Shown here in pieces: positions 36,599 through 44,873 of a stretch of DNA of 64,000 nucleotides. Origin of the DNA: Fictibacillus sp. BK138 (GTDB lineage Bacteria > Bacillota > Bacilli > Bacillales > Fictibacillaceae); the NCBI RefSeq assembly GCF_004216955.1, contig NZ_SGXL01000001.1, forward strand, positions 620,001 to 684,000, written 5' to 3'. Within the stretch, counting starts at the first letter, position 1. The number at the start of each line of letters is the position of its first letter. A program made the translations under genes and the position numbers. The notes below the pieces were generated by a model. The model worked only from the letters and a program-made list of their open reading frames with translations, was not told where the DNA came from and made no database searches.

Positions 36599-36629
36599 TG
36601 CAATAGATAAAACTTTTGGAGGGAGAAAT

Positions 36630-37211
36630 ATGAACTTTCCTCAAATTAGAATGGAATCTACTTCTGCTAAAATCGGAATAAAGATAAGTAGTCCAATACA
36701 AAAAATCCAACAGCAACCAGCAGACTTAAGGATAAAACAACCGAAAGCTAATTTAGAAATCGAGCGTACACCATCACTATTGACCATAGACCAAACGGAA
36801 GCTCGAGCAGATATGGACTTAAAACATATTTCTAGAAGAATTGAAGAGTTTGCACAAAAAGGTTACGAAGATTGGCTAACCGGACTTGCTAGGGTGGCTC
36901 AAGAAGGTGATGACCTTATGAGCATTGAAAATGGTGGCAATCCGATTCTAGAACATGCGAAAATAAACAGTGAAAGTCCCATCTATGAATTTAACATTGG
37001 TTTTATCCCATCGGTTAACAGCGTTAAGATTAACTATCAGCCTAGCAGTGTAAAATTAAACTGGCAAACGCATAAGCCGGAAATTGATATTCAAGTAAAT
37101 AAACCATATCATCAATATATACCTGGATCTGTAAGTGTTAATCTGACACAAATGCCTTCTTTAAAGATTGATTTCGTAGGTCTACATGTTGATGAAAAAA
37201 GTAAAGGATGA
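36630..37211 (+). CDS. yviE: DUF6470 family protein (YviE)
   Basis: 193 residues with the family N-terminus (NFPQIRMESTSAKIGIK) and beta-strand-rich repeats at the C-terminus (SVKINYQPSSVKLNWQ). It is always found beside fliW in Bacilli, and its function is unknown. GGAGGGAG precedes the ATG. The stop overlaps the fliW translation initiation region. Confidence 0.88.
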   Translation: MNFPQIRMESTSAKIGIKISSPIQKIQQQPADLRIKQPKANLEIERTPSLLTIDQTEARADMDLKHISRRIEEFAQKGYEDWLTGLARVAQEGDDLMSIENGGNPILEHAKINSESPIYEFNIGFIPSVNSVKINYQPSSVKLNWQTHKPEIDIQVNKPYHQYIPGSVSVNLTQMPSLKIDFVGLHVDEKSKG

Positions 37212-37216
37212 TTAAA

Positions 37217-37657
37217 TTGATACTTCATACAAAATTTGAAGAAACAATTGAAGTTAATGAATCGGAAATATTGCAGTTTGAACATGGCTTGCCAGGTTTT
37301 GAAGATGAAAAACAGTTTGTTCTTCTGCCAATAGAAGGGACTCCTTTTTCAACATTACAATCAGTAACTACAAAAGAACTAGCTTTTTTCACAACAAATC
37401 CATTTCTTTTTTTTAAGGAATATGATTTTGAATTAATAGAATCTGTACAAGAACAATTAAAAATCAAAAAAGAAGCAGATGTACAGGTACAAGTCATCTT
37501 AACGATTCAAGATCCATTGGAGAAATCAACAGCAAATCTTCAAGCACCAGTAGTAATAAATGTTAAAAAAAAATTGGCTAAGCAAGTAGTACTTTCTGAT
37601 AACAGATACAGAACAAGGCATGAATTATCAGAATCTAGCTTAGGACAGGAGGGTTAA
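37217..37657 (+). CDS. fliW: Flagellar assembly factor FliW
   Basis: About 146 residues with the family core [21 protein letters not shown] and [16 protein letters not shown]. FliW binds cytoplasmic flagellin and releases or antagonises CsrA, so flagellin synthesis follows secretion. I prefer TTG 37217 (AAAGGA at good distance, N-terminus MILHTKF as in the family) over ATG 37208, which abuts the ribosome binding site. Confidence 0.93.
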   Translation: MILHTKFEETIEVNESEILQFEHGLPGFEDEKQFVLLPIEGTPFSTLQSVTTKELAFFTTNPFLFFKEYDFELIESVQEQLKIKKEADVQVQVILTIQDPLEKSTANLQAPVVINVKKKLAKQVVLSDNRYRTRHELSESSLGQEG

Positions 37658-37659
37658 GC

Positions 37660-37893
37660 ATGTTAGTATTAACCCGAAGGTTACAAGAAGCAATTAAAAT
37701 TGGTGATAATATTGAACTGACAATATTGTCTATAGATGGAGAACAAGTAAAGCTAGGGATTTCTGCACCAAAAAACATAGACATTCATCGCAAAGAAGTG
37801 TTTCTAGCCATTCAACAAGAAAATAATGAAGCAGCACATACCTCATTAAATGTATTTCAACAATTAAAAAAATTAAAAAAGAATGAAATCTAG
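37660..37893 (+). CDS. csrA: Carbon storage regulator / flagellin translation repressor CsrA
   Basis: 77 residues, starting [20 protein letters not shown] and containing [18 protein letters not shown]. It binds GGA motifs in mRNA leaders. It lies two bases after fliW and just upstream of hag, whose leader carries fitting CsrA sites. Confidence 0.96.
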   Translation: MLVLTRRLQEAIKIGDNIELTILSIDGEQVKLGISAPKNIDIHRKEVFLAIQQENNEAAHTSLNVFQQLKKLKKNEI

Positions 37894-37894
37894 T

Positions 37895-37921
37895 TAAACA
37901 TGTTTCTTTTTTCTCCGATAT
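37895..37921 (+). promoter_or_regulatory. Sigma-D promoter of hag
   Basis: TAAA 37895-37898, 15 bp, TCCGATAT 37914-37921. It gives a leader of about 105 nt before flagellin. Confidence 0.88.
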
Positions 37922-37990
37922 TAATGATGTAGGGACAAGCAGTACTTTTAACGGCCGTAAAAGTAAGGCGAGTTTCAATAAAGAATCCTA

Positions 37991-38024
37991 CCACAAGGAC
38001 GTGGGCGGAACACATTCAAGGAGG
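37991..38024 (+). promoter_or_regulatory. CsrA binding sites in the hag leader
   Basis: CCACAAGGACGTGG (37991-38004) folds as a CCAC/GTGG hairpin with GGA in the loop and contains ACAAGGACGT, close to the CsrA consensus. A second GGA site overlaps the Shine-Dalgarno AAGGAGG (38018-38024). This two-site layout is the one used by CsrA to repress hag in B. subtilis. A further hairpin, TACTTTTA / TAAAAGTA, lies upstream around 37942-37966. Confidence 0.75.
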
Positions 38025-38032
38025 AAATTAAA

Positions 38033-38866
38033 ATGAGAATTAACCATAATATCGCTGCATTAAATACCTATCGTCAGTTGAATACTGCAAATGGTGCACA
38101 AGGTAAGTCAATGGAGAAATTATCTTCAGGACTTCGTATTAATCGTGCGGGAGATGATGCAGCTGGTCTTGCTATCTCTGAAAAAATGCGTGGACAAATT
38201 CGTGGATTAGATATGGCTTCTAAAAACTCTCAAGACGGAATTTCATTAATTCAAACTGCTGAAGGTGCTTTAAACGAAGTTCATTCAATTCTTCAACGAC
38301 AAAGAGAATTAGCAGTTCAGGCATCTACTGATACTAACGTAACAGCGGATAGAACAGCTCTACAAGATGAGTTCGACCAACTCTCAGAGGAGATTAAGAG
38401 AATTCATGACACTACTCAGTTTAACACGATGAATCTACTTGACGCTTCTGCTGGTACAGCCGGTGTTCTTAAGCTTCAAGTAGGAGCTAATGCGACTCAA
38501 ACAATGGATTTAGACCTTTCTACTGCTGGTATTAAGTTAACAGATCTGCATACAGCTGTTGCTGCACTGACACTTGATTCCAATACAAATGCAAATGCTG
38601 CTATGACAGCGCTTGATACACAAATTGCAGCAGTTTCATCAGGACGTAGTTATCTAGGTGCAGCTCAGAATCGCTTAGAGCATACAATTAACAACTTGAA
38701 CACGTCTTCTGAAAACTTAACTGCCGCAGAATCTCGTGTTCGTGACGTAGATATGGCCAAAGAAATGATGGAACAAACAAAGAATTCTATTCTTTCTCAA
38801 GCAGCACAAGCAATGTTGGCTCAATCTCAACAAACCCCTCAAGGAGTTTTACAACTCTTAAGGTAA
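38033..38866 (+). CDS. hag: Flagellin Hag, followed by a group I intron
   Basis: 277 residues read straight through. The N-terminal D0/D1 (MRINHNIAALNTYRQLN, LSSGLRINRAGDDAAGLAIS) and C-terminal D1/D0 (RVRDVDMAKEMMEQTKN, MLAQSQQTPQGVLQLLR) are complete and the variable middle is short. A group I intron core starts within a few bases of this stop. A second version of the tail codons (QANQQPQGVLQLLR-stop) lies on its far side. Either the unspliced frame given here or a spliced message joining GCT at 38821 to CAA at 39187 would give a full-length flagellin. SigD promoter, CsrA sites and AAGGAGG lie upstream. Confidence 0.95.
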   Translation: MRINHNIAALNTYRQLNTANGAQGKSMEKLSSGLRINRAGDDAAGLAISEKMRGQIRGLDMASKNSQDGISLIQTAEGALNEVHSILQRQRELAVQASTDTNVTADRTALQDEFDQLSEEIKRIHDTTQFNTMNLLDASAGTAGVLKLQVGANATQTMDLDLSTAGIKLTDLHTAVAALTLDSNTNANAAMTALDTQIAAVSSGRSYLGAAQNRLEHTINNLNTSSENLTAAESRVRDVDMAKEMMEQTKNSILSQAAQAMLAQSQQTPQGVLQLLR

Positions 38867-39186
38867 TGATGAGAAGGGCGTCTAACTTGGTAACGGGTTA
38901 GAGTACCACTGGGTGAATTGCTGGAACTTCCTTAGAGCCTTTTATCCCACAACGTGATTGGAAACGGTGAGCGTGACGGGTTTAAAAATAAAAGGATTGG
39001 ATAATCAGCAGCGAAGCTCCTAAGAGGAAACTCTGGAGAACGTTCAACGACTAGGAGATACTGTCTAAGGCAATCGCTATGACAATGAACTCCGTAGGGC
39101 GGTAAAACCGTTCGAAGTGCCCAGCTCCTTGTAAACAAAGGATGAAGATATAGTCTATTCTATGATCGAAAGACATAGCCGCGAAG
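38860..39186 (+). ncRNA. Group I intron, ORF-less, in the flagellin gene
   Basis: Conserved core elements are in order: P aattgctggaa (38916-38926), Q aatcagcagc (39003-39012), R gttcaacgacta (39042-39053) and S aagatatagtc (39145-39155). P4 pairs GCTG with CAGC, and P7 pairs GACTA with TAGTC. P2 is TCTAAC / GTTAGA (38881-38902) and P9 is CTATG / CATAG (39160-39178). P9.0 can pair TT (39158-39159) with AA (39184-39185), which places the terminal omega-G at 39186. The 5' splice site is uncertain. A weak P1 (TCTT 38856-38859 with GAGA 38871-38874) puts it at 38859/38860; protein continuity would instead favour a site after T 38821. No homing endonuclease is encoded. Confidence 0.88.
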
Positions 39187-39231
39187 CAAGCGAACCAACA
39201 ACCACAAGGAGTTCTTCAACTTCTTCGTTAA
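39187..39231 (+). other. Duplicate flagellin C-terminal codons downstream of the intron
   Basis: The 15 codons CAA...TAA encode QANQQPQGVLQLLR-stop, the classic Bacillus flagellin end. The tail before the intron encodes QSQQTPQGVLQLLR-stop. The two copies differ at many synonymous sites, so they are not a fresh duplication. This copy begins right after the predicted omega-G and is in frame with GCT 38819-38821, so it is a good candidate 3' exon. Confidence 0.8.
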
Positions 39232-39245
39232 TTTTAAACTTACAA

Positions 39246-39281
39246 AAAGAGATCTTAGCTTCGTCTAAGATCTCTTTTTTA
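39246..39281 (+). terminator. Rho-independent terminator of hag
   Basis: AGAGATCTTAG / CTAAGATCTCT stem with a T run, lying after the second tail copy. The intron is therefore inside the hag transcript. Confidence 0.9.
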
Positions 39282-39298
39282 ATAACAGGAGGTTTTCT

Positions 39299-39475
39299 AT
39301 GTACATTCCAGCTCTATCCATCATGCTAAACCAATCTCAACTCCAGCAGCAAGCTAATCTCTCTGTCATGAAAATGGCGATGAACACCGCTCAGCAAAAC
39401 AGCGTAAACTTTACAAAGATGCTAGAACAATCGGTTCAACCACACTTAGGAAGTCAAATCGATTTAAAACTGTAA
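39299..39475 (+). CDS. YjfB family putative motility protein
   Basis: 58 residues: MYIPALSIMLNQSQLQQQAN at the start, then a helical middle (VMKMAMNTAQQN) and an acidic/hydrophobic end. It matches the small YjfB family, often SigD-controlled and linked to motility; the function is unknown. AGGAGG precedes the ATG and a terminator follows. It probably has its own transcript, or is read from hag past the terminator. Confidence 0.8.
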   Translation: MYIPALSIMLNQSQLQQQANLSVMKMAMNTAQQNSVNFTKMLEQSVQPHLGSQIDLKL

Positions 39476-39503
39476 AAAGGACTCTTAGCCGAGTCTTTTT
39501 TAT
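39474..39503 (+). terminator. Rho-independent terminator
   Basis: AAAAAGGACTC / GAGTCTTTTTT stem with a T tail, directly after the yjfB-like gene. Confidence 0.85.
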
Positions 39504-39608
39504 TTTTACTTCTATATTCCGACACCTCCTGTCGCTATTTGATGCACAATTCTAGTAAACTTCCTTTCTGAAACTGGGTATACTCCAATTAAGAGAGGAG
39601 GGAGCTGG

Positions 39609-39923
39609 ATGGAGAGTGTGTTTCAGGTACAGCGTCATCTTTGGATATGCGTATGTTTGGCTGTTTTTAATGCTGCTGATGCTTTATTCACTCATCGGCT
39701 TCTCTTAAAAGGTGGGACTGAATTAAATCCTATTATGAATGCTCTATATATGATTAATCCAATTCTTTTCTTATTCGTAAAGTTTTTATTCTCATATTTA
39801 ATTTTTATTATCGGATTTGTACCACTGATGGATAGAGTTAAAACACTGCTGTATATTGCGTTAACTCTTTATACGTTAGTGGTAATATGGCATCTTATTT
39901 TAAACATTTTACTGTTCTCATAA
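39609..39923 (+). CDS. DUF5658 family small membrane protein
   Basis: 104 residues with three hydrophobic helices and the family's NAADALFTHRLLLKGGTELNP motif. AGAGGAGGGAG lies before the ATG. The function is unknown. It is convergent with the pilin gene set, with only about 30 bp between them, where a weak bidirectional hairpin can be drawn (39927-39953). Confidence 0.8.
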   Translation: MESVFQVQRHLWICVCLAVFNAADALFTHRLLLKGGTELNPIMNALYMINPILFLFVKFLFSYLIFIIGFVPLMDRVKTLLYIALTLYTLVVIWHLILNILLFS

Positions 39924-39954
39924 AATTAAAAGCTCTCCCGGAATGGGAAAGCCT

Positions 39955-41760
39955 TTACTCAATTTCTCTTTCTAATTTTGTGATTGCTAAATCTTTAACT
40001 TTAGGAAGACCTTCTGGCGGATTTTTAATGAGTTCGGGATTATAAATAATTCTTAATCGAGACTTTGATGGAGAGATTTGAGTCTGGTTCGACTGGAAAT
40101 TATATAATCCATTCGTTCGCTCATCGTCATATCCTGAGCCTGGTGTAACTTTCCCTCGGGTTGCATTCAGTACAATTTTTCTTCCGAATACTCCACCTTG
40201 AATTTCCACGTTCGATCCAACCCCGTAGATTTCCAATAGTTCTTCAGAATAAAAGAATCCTCTAATGATATTCGGGTTATCTCCAAATACATTATTATTT
40301 GCAATCAGGATAGAATCACTGCCGAATAGTACAAGTGATTTTTCAACTCTGTTTGAATCTGTTGTACCTTGCAGCCTGGAGTAGCGAATGGTAGTCTTTC
40401 CTGTTACATAGATCGTAGAATTGAACTTAACGTTCGCTCCCCAAATCGTTAGATCTCCGTCAATAAAGATAGGTCCATCAATTTCAAATTTATCGTAGTA
40501 GTTTGTATTGTAGTGATAGATTCTAGGGTCTCCAATGGTAACGTCGCCGCCAAAATAAGCTCCTTCTTTAAATGTGAGTTTGCCCCAATCATCAGGGCGG
40601 CTCGTAATGTTGATGTTCCGGTATGGTGAATATCCTTTAGTACTCAGACGGTTAAAAGTAAAACTACCATCTATTTTTATATCATTATTAGAGTTTACAA
40701 AGACGTTTTCATTTTCGTACCGTATTTTAATATTTTCTTTATGCGGATTGTTATTAAAGTTCCCATCGTGTACCTCTGATACTGGGAATGAAGAATGGCT
40801 ATTTGAGTAATAATACTGACTCTTTTGCCCTGTAATATCAATAGGAGCAAAAGAAGGTGATTTCGTTTCTACAATAGGGACGTATTCTTTGTTAGGTTCT
40901 CTATACTCTGTAAAGGCTGAGTTAATATTTTTCTTATTGATTTTTTGATAGCCATATCCTGATAAGAAGTCAGTTTCTCTTATATGTGAACTGTAGTTTC
41001 GATCTGATGTAAGTTTATAGAGGTTTCCAGGCAATATTAATTGTGCCGGCCTTCCATTCTGCCCTTCGACACTTGGAAGATCGGATAGAATCCAGTTCGT
41101 ATCTGTTCCTACAATTCCTTTATTTTTTGTGATTAAATTTTTCTCTACATATAGATCACCTTTAATGGCAACTCCCCCATGCAAAAACATATTGCCATCA
41201 TCGCTTCGCGTCGTACATCCTTCTTTCCCTTTACACGGGTTATATGCTCCAACAGCATATTTTAGTGCCTCAGGAACTTCTTTAGCTCCTAATTTTATTT
41301 TTGTGATTAATGTTTTTTTCTTTCCGTTTACAATCGCTTCACTGTGCAGTGTCATAATCTGTGATAGATCATCTGGCGATGATGCGACCTTGTAGCGGTT
41401 GTAGACTTTAACCTTCAAAGTTCCGCTGTCTGATTTCAGCTCTGATTCAGGCAAGAATTCTGCCTTTGCATCGCTTACTTCATAAGGGTCTAAAAGTTTT
41501 GAGATGGCACCATCGAATTCACTAACTGGGAGATCTAAGAGCTTCTCTGTTTTTGATTCCAATAATGCGGATAAGTAGTCAATCCCTTTTTCTGCAAGCT
41601 CAACCGATTGAATTTGAGCTTCACGTGCATCAGTTTTCTTTACTCCGTTGAAGGTCGTGGTAATTAAAGAGAGTCCAGTTACAGTAAAAATAACAATCAT
41701 TAGAAGAACAATAATCAGTGTATTTCCTTTTTCAGAAAGTATCTTCTTCATTTTACTCAC
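39955..41760 (-). CDS. PilX-like large pilus protein with beta-helix-like C-terminal region
   Basis: 601 residues. The N-terminus has a prepilin-like helix (EKGNTLIIVLLMIVIFTVTGLSL), and the first ~150 residues resemble PilX N-terminal proteins. The rest is rich in short beta repeats (IDGDLTIWGANVKFN, IYVTGKTTIRYS, IQGGVFGRKIVLN), suggesting a right-handed beta-helix. Being very large for a minor pilin, it may be a tip adhesin; that is inference. Residues CxxxxxC near 190 may form a disulfide. The gene overlaps the pilin gene upstream by four bases. Confidence 0.75.
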   Translation of the reverse strand: MSKMKKILSEKGNTLIIVLLMIVIFTVTGLSLITTTFNGVKKTDAREAQIQSVELAEKGIDYLSALLESKTEKLLDLPVSEFDGAISKLLDPYEVSDAKAEFLPESELKSDSGTLKVKVYNRYKVASSPDDLSQIMTLHSEAIVNGKKKTLITKIKLGAKEVPEALKYAVGAYNPCKGKEGCTTRSDDGNMFLHGGVAIKGDLYVEKNLITKNKGIVGTDTNWILSDLPSVEGQNGRPAQLILPGNLYKLTSDRNYSSHIRETDFLSGYGYQKINKKNINSAFTEYREPNKEYVPIVETKSPSFAPIDITGQKSQYYYSNSHSSFPVSEVHDGNFNNNPHKENIKIRYENENVFVNSNNDIKIDGSFTFNRLSTKGYSPYRNINITSRPDDWGKLTFKEGAYFGGDVTIGDPRIYHYNTNYYDKFEIDGPIFIDGDLTIWGANVKFNSTIYVTGKTTIRYSRLQGTTDSNRVEKSLVLFGSDSILIANNNVFGDNPNIIRGFFYSEELLEIYGVGSNVEIQGGVFGRKIVLNATRGKVTPGSGYDDERTNGLYNFQSNQTQISPSKSRLRIIYNPELIKNPPEGLPKVKDLAITKLEREIE

Positions 41761-42227
41761 TCCTTCATAAGTCCGAATTGACTTTGTAAAGATAATGGAC
41801 GAGCGTTTTTATTTTTTTTGCTCTTTATATTTAAAACGATCTTAATGCTGTTATCAGCTTTTATAATAGTTGAATCTTTAAAATCAAAATCGTTAGTACT
41901 GATTGCTTTTCCGTCTATTACAGGTTTATGACCTGCAAAACCGACAGAAGTGGTTTGTGACTCATCTTGGTAGACTAGCAGATTTTGGCTTCCAGTTGAT
42001 ACATCTTTTACTTTAGAAGCTGGAGCTGTATAAAGTACATCAATGATTTGTGACATAACCAGGTCTGCTTCGTCACGAATCATGGTTTCTGTGTAAATTT
42101 TATTTTCTGTCTTTACTCCGTTTAACAAAACAAAATAGACAGCAGTACCGATAATAGAAAAAAGGAATAACGAGAGGAGAGCTTCAATTAGCGTAGCTCC
42201 TTTTTGGTTAAGCAGCTTAGTCAGCAT
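41757..42227 (-). CDS. Prepilin-type N-terminal cleavage/methylation protein (PulJ-like minor pilin)
   Basis: 156 residues. The N-terminus LNQKGATLIEALLSLFLFSIIG is a class III prepilin signal with the conserved Glu five residues after the cleavage Gly. The globular part is unassigned. It overlaps both neighbouring pilin genes, so the three form one - strand operon. Confidence 0.82.
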   Translation of the reverse strand: MLTKLLNQKGATLIEALLSLFLFSIIGTAVYFVLLNGVKTENKIYTETMIRDEADLVMSQIIDVLYTAPASKVKDVSTGSQNLLVYQDESQTTSVGFAGHKPVIDGKAISTNDFDFKDSTIIKADNSIKIVLNIKSKKNKNARPLSLQSQFGLMKE

Positions 42228-42645
42228 AATTTACATACCCCTCTACTGATGTGTGTTTTCGTTTATCTTCTGGACCATAACTGATGGTGACCTTAATAGG
42301 CAGAAGTTTAATGGTTAATTCTTGATCAGATTGTTCAGTAGCTTCAATTTCAATATCGTAGGTAACATTGTTAATCATCGTTTGAAATAATTGTTCGCAG
42401 TCGGCAGTGCTGCAGTTTGACTTGTCGTATGTATGCGTGAAAGGTGTTATTCCGTAGGTGGTGTAATCATGATGAATCCTTTCCAGTGTCATTCTGGCAA
42501 GGTTTGTAGCAACTAATTTGTTGTTATTGCTAGAAGATATTTGATTAGCTTGTGTAAAGAATTGAGAGATGCCTATAACTGAAACAGAGAGGATTGTTAA
42601 AGAGATGAGCACTTCTATTAAAGAAAATCCTTTATCTGATAGCAT
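42217..42645 (-). CDS. Prepilin-type N-terminal cleavage/methylation protein (PilV-like minor pilin)
   Basis: 142 residues starting MLSDKGFSLIEVLISLTILS, a class III prepilin signal with Glu +5. ATG 42645 has GAGGTG seven bases upstream; a longer frame to 42696 has no binding site and would bury the signal. A CSTADCE cysteine pair may form a disulfide. First gene of the leftward minor-pilin operon. Confidence 0.85.
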   Translation of the reverse strand: MLSDKGFSLIEVLISLTILSVSVIGISQFFTQANQISSSNNNKLVATNLARMTLERIHHDYTTYGITPFTHTYDKSNCSTADCEQLFQTMINNVTYDIEIEATEQSDQELTIKLLPIKVTISYGPEDKRKHTSVEGYVNYAD

Positions 42646-42815
42646 TGATTTACACCTCGTCTTTAGTTTTAGGCAAAAAGAACTATAAAGTTTCATATTT
42701 CTATTTTATTATACATTATTCTTCAGAAAATTTTGCTATTATTGGATGTTTTTTAGTAAATTTGTAGTATTATAGATAAAAATAGATTATTTTGGTAATA
42801 GAAGGTGAGGATATA

Positions 42816-44093
42816 TTGACCCATTTTGTTATTTTAATTATTTTTACGATGATCATAAGCTCAATATTTTATTTTTATCCACCGAACATTCCATTGAAAT
42901 TTAAAATGATTCTTATAGGGCTATCATTTTTTCTAGCATTGTGTGGCTTGTTTCTTGTTAATAATCTCTCTGTATGGAACATTTTAGGTGTCATAGTTGG
43001 AGCGGCATTTATCTCTTCATATTTTGCCGAAAAACAAATGAATCTAGCTGGAATAAGCACTGGTCCAACAGAATTTTTTCTTCCGATCTCAGAAGACAAA
43101 CCAGAGGAAGTTTCAGTAGATAATATATCTGACGAAACCCGAGAAAGTGCTGCAACTTTGGATGTGCCACCTGAAGACGTTCAAATTGAACCTATTGAAG
43201 ACATACAAGACTTACATATGGAAGAAAAGATAGAGTCTAAAGTAAAAGATAAGACAGAAGTTGAAGAAATCCAGGCTGTATCTGATGAATTAGAAGAATT
43301 ATCTCAGCTAGAAATCGAATCTATTATTCCGACAGAAGAAGTTGCGGAAAATGAATTTTCATTTTTACTAGAAAGCAGAGAAATCATGGCAGATGAGTTT
43401 ATAGACAAACCTGTTCTTACCGATATAAATGAAGAAGTTATCAATCAGCGCTCACAATTTTTAGATGAAATGGATCAACTCGAAGATACATTGACTGAGC
43501 CTGAAGAAGAATTGATAACTATAGAAGAAGCAGATTCTATAGATTTGTTAGAGATAGAAGAGTTAATGGATCCAGAGGAACAAATCTTTGAAGAAAAACA
43601 ACATGAGATTGAGGAAACGAGTGACATGCAAGAAGTTCTTGCAATGGACGACCAATTCGATGAACTTGTTTCAATAGAATCAGAGATTACGATGATCGGC
43701 GAAATGGATGAAAGAGAAGTACCTCCAGAAATAAGAGAGACTTTTGAAGAAGTTGAAACCTTAGTAGATGTAAATTGTGAAACAGAAGAAGTCATCTTTA
43801 CTAAGGATATGGATTATGATGTGCAGGACATGCTATTAAACACACTTTCATTTTATCAAGAACAAGGTGATGAAGAATCATATCAAGTAATGCTGCACTC
43901 CATTATTAGTCAACCATTATCAGATAGAGACTTTTATCTATTTTCTAAGCTTTTGCTAGATTCTTATGTGAAAGTTGATGACTCTGCACATATGAAGGAA
44001 ATATTAACAGCCATGAGTGAGAAATTAAGGGGTTATTCCGTTATAGCCGAAGAGACTGAACGGTATTTTGACGCTTTGCCAGTAGGCGTTTAA
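42816..44093 (+). CDS. Unknown acidic membrane protein of the pilus locus
   Basis: About 425 residues. Three closely spaced hydrophobic helices (about 3-75) are followed by some 250 residues extremely rich in Glu and Asp, probably disordered, then a helical C-terminal ~90 residues (DYDVQDMLLNTLSFYQEQGDE, LDSYVKVDDSAHMKEIL). I do not recognise a family. It is the first gene of the rightward pilus operon, divergent from the minor pilins. TTG 42816 is chosen because AAGGTGAGG lies five bases upstream. The tail might be a TPR-like assembly scaffold, but this is speculative. Confidence 0.7.
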   Translation: MTHFVILIIFTMIISSIFYFYPPNIPLKFKMILIGLSFFLALCGLFLVNNLSVWNILGVIVGAAFISSYFAEKQMNLAGISTGPTEFFLPISEDKPEEVSVDNISDETRESAATLDVPPEDVQIEPIEDIQDLHMEEKIESKVKDKTEVEEIQAVSDELEELSQLEIESIIPTEEVAENEFSFLLESREIMADEFIDKPVLTDINEEVINQRSQFLDEMDQLEDTLTEPEEELITIEEADSIDLLEIEELMDPEEQIFEEKQHEIEETSDMQEVLAMDDQFDELVSIESEITMIGEMDEREVPPEIRETFEEVETLVDVNCETEEVIFTKDMDYDVQDMLLNTLSFYQEQGDEESYQVMLHSIISQPLSDRDFYLFSKLLLDSYVKVDDSAHMKEILTAMSEKLRGYSVIAEETERYFDALPVGV

Positions 44094-44132
44094 TCAAACA
44101 TATTTCAAAACATAAGAGATTGGGTGAGTGTA

Positions 44133-44864
44133 ATGAAAAAAAGTAATCAGTTTATAGCTTTACCTATCATCAGTATCGCTGATGGGGCAGAAGTAGGTCA
44201 CGTAAAGTCATTAGTTGTTAATCCAAAACAAGGAACAGTGGATTTCCTGACGGTTGAACATGGAGATTGGCAGATTAGTGTTCGGGCAATTCCGTTCAAG
44301 AAAATTGTTGGGGTTGGTGAGTTTGCAGTTATGATCGAAGACAGTACATCCATATTCGATCTAACTGAGATTCCGATTGCTAATGAACTTGTACAGAAGA
44401 AAATAAGTGTAGTCGGTGCTAAGGTCATAGACAGAAAAGGTCAGCTTATCGGTGAAACTACTGAATTTTTTATTGATGATGATAATGGTGCAATTCTTGG
44501 TGTAGAGCTTTCATCACCTTCTAAAAAGATGGTACTAGCAGCAGATCAGCTTATTACATTTGGACGAGATTTGCTTGTTGTAAAAGAAGAAGCTCAACTG
44601 AATTTCTTGGATAGAGAAGAGTTGCTTTTAAATGATTCAATACAAGATGAAATGGAAGCAACGAATGAAGATGTCGTTATAAATCACGTTATAGAGAAAC
44701 AACTTGCACTGTTAACAGGCAGAACAACAACAAAAGATATTTTTGAAAGAGATGGTAAGCTTTTATTCCCTAATGGTACAACACTAGAAATAGAAGATGT
44801 GAGAAAAGCACAAGAGAAAGGTCCTGCCGTTCTAGCTGAACTTTCTATGAACGTTGTAGGCTAA
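44133..44864 (+). CDS. PRC-barrel domain protein of the pilus locus
   Basis: About 243 residues with two PRC-barrel-like units (about 5-75, ADGAEVGHVKSLVVNPKQG; and about 80-160, DRKGQLIGETTEFFIDDDNG). A C-terminal part carries TTKDIFERDGKLLFPNGTTL. PRC-barrels are small adaptor domains. Its conserved place between the acidic protein and VanW suggests an accessory assembly role. ATG 44133 follows GGGTGAG. Confidence 0.78.
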   Translation: MKKSNQFIALPIISIADGAEVGHVKSLVVNPKQGTVDFLTVEHGDWQISVRAIPFKKIVGVGEFAVMIEDSTSIFDLTEIPIANELVQKKISVVGAKVIDRKGQLIGETTEFFIDDDNGAILGVELSSPSKKMVLAADQLITFGRDLLVVKEEAQLNFLDREELLLNDSIQDEMEATNEDVVINHVIEKQLALLTGRTTTKDIFERDGKLLFPNGTTLEIEDVRKAQEKGPAVLAELSMNVVG

Positions 44865-44873
44865 AAGGGAGCT

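Noticed and set aside
38867-39240. A riboswitch controlling the flagellin intron, as in c-di-GMP-linked group I introns
   Set aside because: I see no aptamer-like sequence upstream of or within the intron; the core accounts for most of the length.
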